Assembly: GCA_030141605.1 (NCBI GenBank)
Contig: JAQGDQ010001410.1
Coordinates: 1-42,148, forward strand
Source: Tubiluchus corallicola
Taxonomy: Eukaryota > Priapulida > Priapulimorpha > Priapulimorphida > Tubiluchidae
DNA: 42,148 nt
Direction: 5' to 3'
This document shows, one piece after another, positions 40,668-42,148 of the stretch. The notes below the pieces were generated by a model. It had not been told where the DNA came from. It ran no database searches and saw only the letters and a list, made by a program, of their open reading frames with translations. How positions within the stretch are numbered: position 1 is the stretch's first letter; the number at the start of each line of letters is the position of its first letter. Both the position numbers and the translations under genes were made by a program.

Positions 40668-42026
40668 ATGTTTTTCGTGCGTCTCAAGCTTTGCGTTTTC
40701 ATGGCTTTGACTTTAGTAGCTCTGTGTGTAACAAAAGATATTTGTGCAAAGATCAGAACTGTCAATGGAAATTACTCCAGGCAAAGAAGTGTTACAAAGA
40801 ATGAAATAATAAGTTACCACAATATTTTCCAACCAAATTGCTGTTCGTTAGAAGGAAAACAGCTTCAAATAGGTATGGGAATGGACAAATCATGCCCGTT
40901 TCTAGAAAAATTGCTTCTGCTGCTCAGTAAAAGTCTAAATTTCACATACTCTATCAAAGAAGTTGGAAATTTATATGATCCTAATATGGTACTCAGCAAT
41001 GAAAACATTGACGTGCTTTTCAACTTGCACACCATGCTTCCAGAAAGAACAAAATATATGACATTTCTTCACCCAATTATCAATTTACAGCGTATATTTA
41101 TAATAAAGAGACCCGACTTTCAAGGATTTAGCTTGTTGGACCCTTTTCCCAGAAATGTATGGCTGCTTGTGCTAATATATGTCATATTGAGTGGGATATT
41201 TTTAACTTGTATCTGTTGGCAGAAAACAGAAACACGAAGAGAGAATGATGGCATCGAGACAAGTAATGAGAAAAGAGCTGATTATTTCATTTTGTACACA
41301 TTGTCCTCACTTCTTCAACAAGGTGGAAACTACATACCCTGCCGTTTACCTGCAAGGATGCTAATCGGATGGTGGTGGATTTTTGCTCTTATAATGACGG
41401 CATTGTACACTGGCACTTTAGTTAGCAAATTGTTTGTAAGCAAATGGCAGCATCCGTTTACTTCATTGCAAGAGCTAATTGATGGTGACATAATGCCTGT
41501 AACAATAGGCAACTTCTCCTCGACAATATTACTAAGGAATAGCCCCGCTAATACAGAGTATGGGAAACTGTGGAAGAAAATGGAAGCTGATGGAACAGTA
41601 CCTGTCAGTACAAATGTCGAAGGACTATAAAAAACTGTTTCGGGCAAATATACTATGCTGGAAACAGATTTTTGGGCAAAATTTCCAATCATTGAAGATT
41701 ACAAGTTACACGGGACTTGCAGATTTTCGCTTGCTCCACTTTCTTCTATGCCCGTGGCTGCATCAGCAGTCATTCCGAAAGGGGGCAAATATGCAGAACA
41801 GTTAAACTACGGACTGGCCACTTTATTGGAGACTGGAATAGCAGAGCAGCTCTTACAGGAGCATTCAGAACAAACCTATGATTGTCTTGATCCAGTTGGT
41901 CAAACTGTGAATGCTCAGCCAGTCAACTCAGAGCACCTTGAGATTGTATTCTGGGTTTTGATGCTTGGACTAAGCATTGGTTTAGTTGTATTTGTAGGTG
42001 AATGTCTCTACATAAAAGTCATGTAA
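40668..42026 (+). pseudogene. Ionotropic receptor IR-9, one internal stop codon
   Basis: A full-length IR frame interrupted by a single in-frame TAA at 41628-41630 (codon 321, Glu GAA in IR-4), inside S2. The frame is otherwise open to TM3 and stops early after KVM, losing RLMSS. The N-terminal half is IR-3-like (DPNMVLSNENIDVLF); the half from the pore onward is IR-4/IR-8-like (SKWQHPFTSLQELIDGDI; TMLETDFWAKF), so it is mosaic. S1 keeps Arg in LPERTKYMTF. Likely a pseudogene, but the absence of any other damage leaves stop-codon readthrough or a polymorphic stop possible. Confidence 0.85.
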
Positions 42027-42148
42027 TTAATGAGCAGCTAAGAAAAAATTAAAAAACACTGTGCATGTTAAACACTCGTGGTGCTTTAAGAAAAAAAAAT
42101 GCAAATTTGACTTTATATATTGTTAACTTATGTTACAACATTATAAAA
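42027..42148. other. 3' flank of IR-9
   Basis: Resembles the IR-3 3' flank and, like it, lacks the TAATC-tailed insertion found 3' of IR-4, IR-5, IR-7 and IR-8. Confidence 0.6.

Larger units (their letters stand above)
32729..42148. repeat. Right arm of the inverted duplication
   Basis: Mirror of 13149-24950, starting at GAAAAAGCCCCTAACTAC and running off the window end. It contains, in mirrored order, the pogo-like element, IR-7, a TAATC-tailed insertion, IR-8, a second such insertion, one Helitron, and IR-9. Similarity is very high from 32729 to about 38300 and falls somewhat further out, with IR-3/IR-9 the most diverged pair. Confidence 0.92.

Overview
The window is nuclear DNA from an animal, almost certainly an arthropod. 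It is AT-rich and dominated by a cluster of intronless, divergent ionotropic receptors (IRs, chemosensory relatives of ionotropic glutamate receptors). It also holds two spliced exons of the conserved kinase VPS15 (PIK3R4), an arthropod-type 5S rRNA-like sequence, and fragments of LINE, Penelope-like, Helitron and pogo-like elements. Large families of intronless divergent IRs are typical of some hemimetabolous insects (cockroaches, termites) and also occur in crustaceans; the species cannot be fixed from the sequence alone.

Layout. 1-3281: an intronic minisatellite (30-bp unit, 296-bp higher-order period) runs to within about 40 bp of a VPS15 WD40 exon (833-963, +). A second in-phase exon lies at 3197-3281, and the intron between them holds a small MITE. 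3282-7341: mostly unrecognised DNA, a 3' scrap of an IR gene (5394-5482, -), and a 5'-truncated LINE (about 5601-7329, -) with a near-perfect 12-bp flanking duplication. 7590-12408: a tandem pair of IR units on the minus strand, IR-1 intact and IR-2 frameshifted and chimeric, each with the same old LINE scrap just 3' of it. 13149-24950: minus-strand IR-3, IR-4 and IR-5 with four head-to-tail Helitrons between IR-3 and IR-4. 24951-32728: a spacer with a candidate host exon, a 2.35-kb 47-bp minisatellite, the intact plus-strand IR-6, a decayed Penelope-like GIY-YIG gene, and a degenerate IR 5' flank broken by two repeat insertions, one headed by a 5S rRNA-like sequence. 32729-42148: the inverted counterpart of 13149-24950, carrying plus-strand IR-7 (mate of IR-5), IR-8 (mate of IR-4), one Helitron, and IR-9 (mate of IR-3, with a premature stop).

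The IR genes share one architecture: signal peptide, short cysteine-bearing N-terminus, S1 half, TM1, pore loop and M2, S2 half, TM3, short tail. The Arg that binds the amino-acid ligand in glutamate receptors is kept in all of them. Most also share a 5' flank, including a block about 70 bp upstream of the ATG. The sequence shows how the cluster evolves: tandem duplication of a roughly 3-kb unit (flank plus gene), a large inverted duplication, mosaic genes that look like gene conversion, and insertions whose empty sites are preserved in sister copies.

The most unusual structures are the perfectly abutted Helitron concatemer (each CTAG end joined directly to the next TC start) with matching empty sites, the at least 9.4-kb inverted duplication, and the IR genes assembled from pieces of paralogues, one of them broken only by a single nonsense codon.
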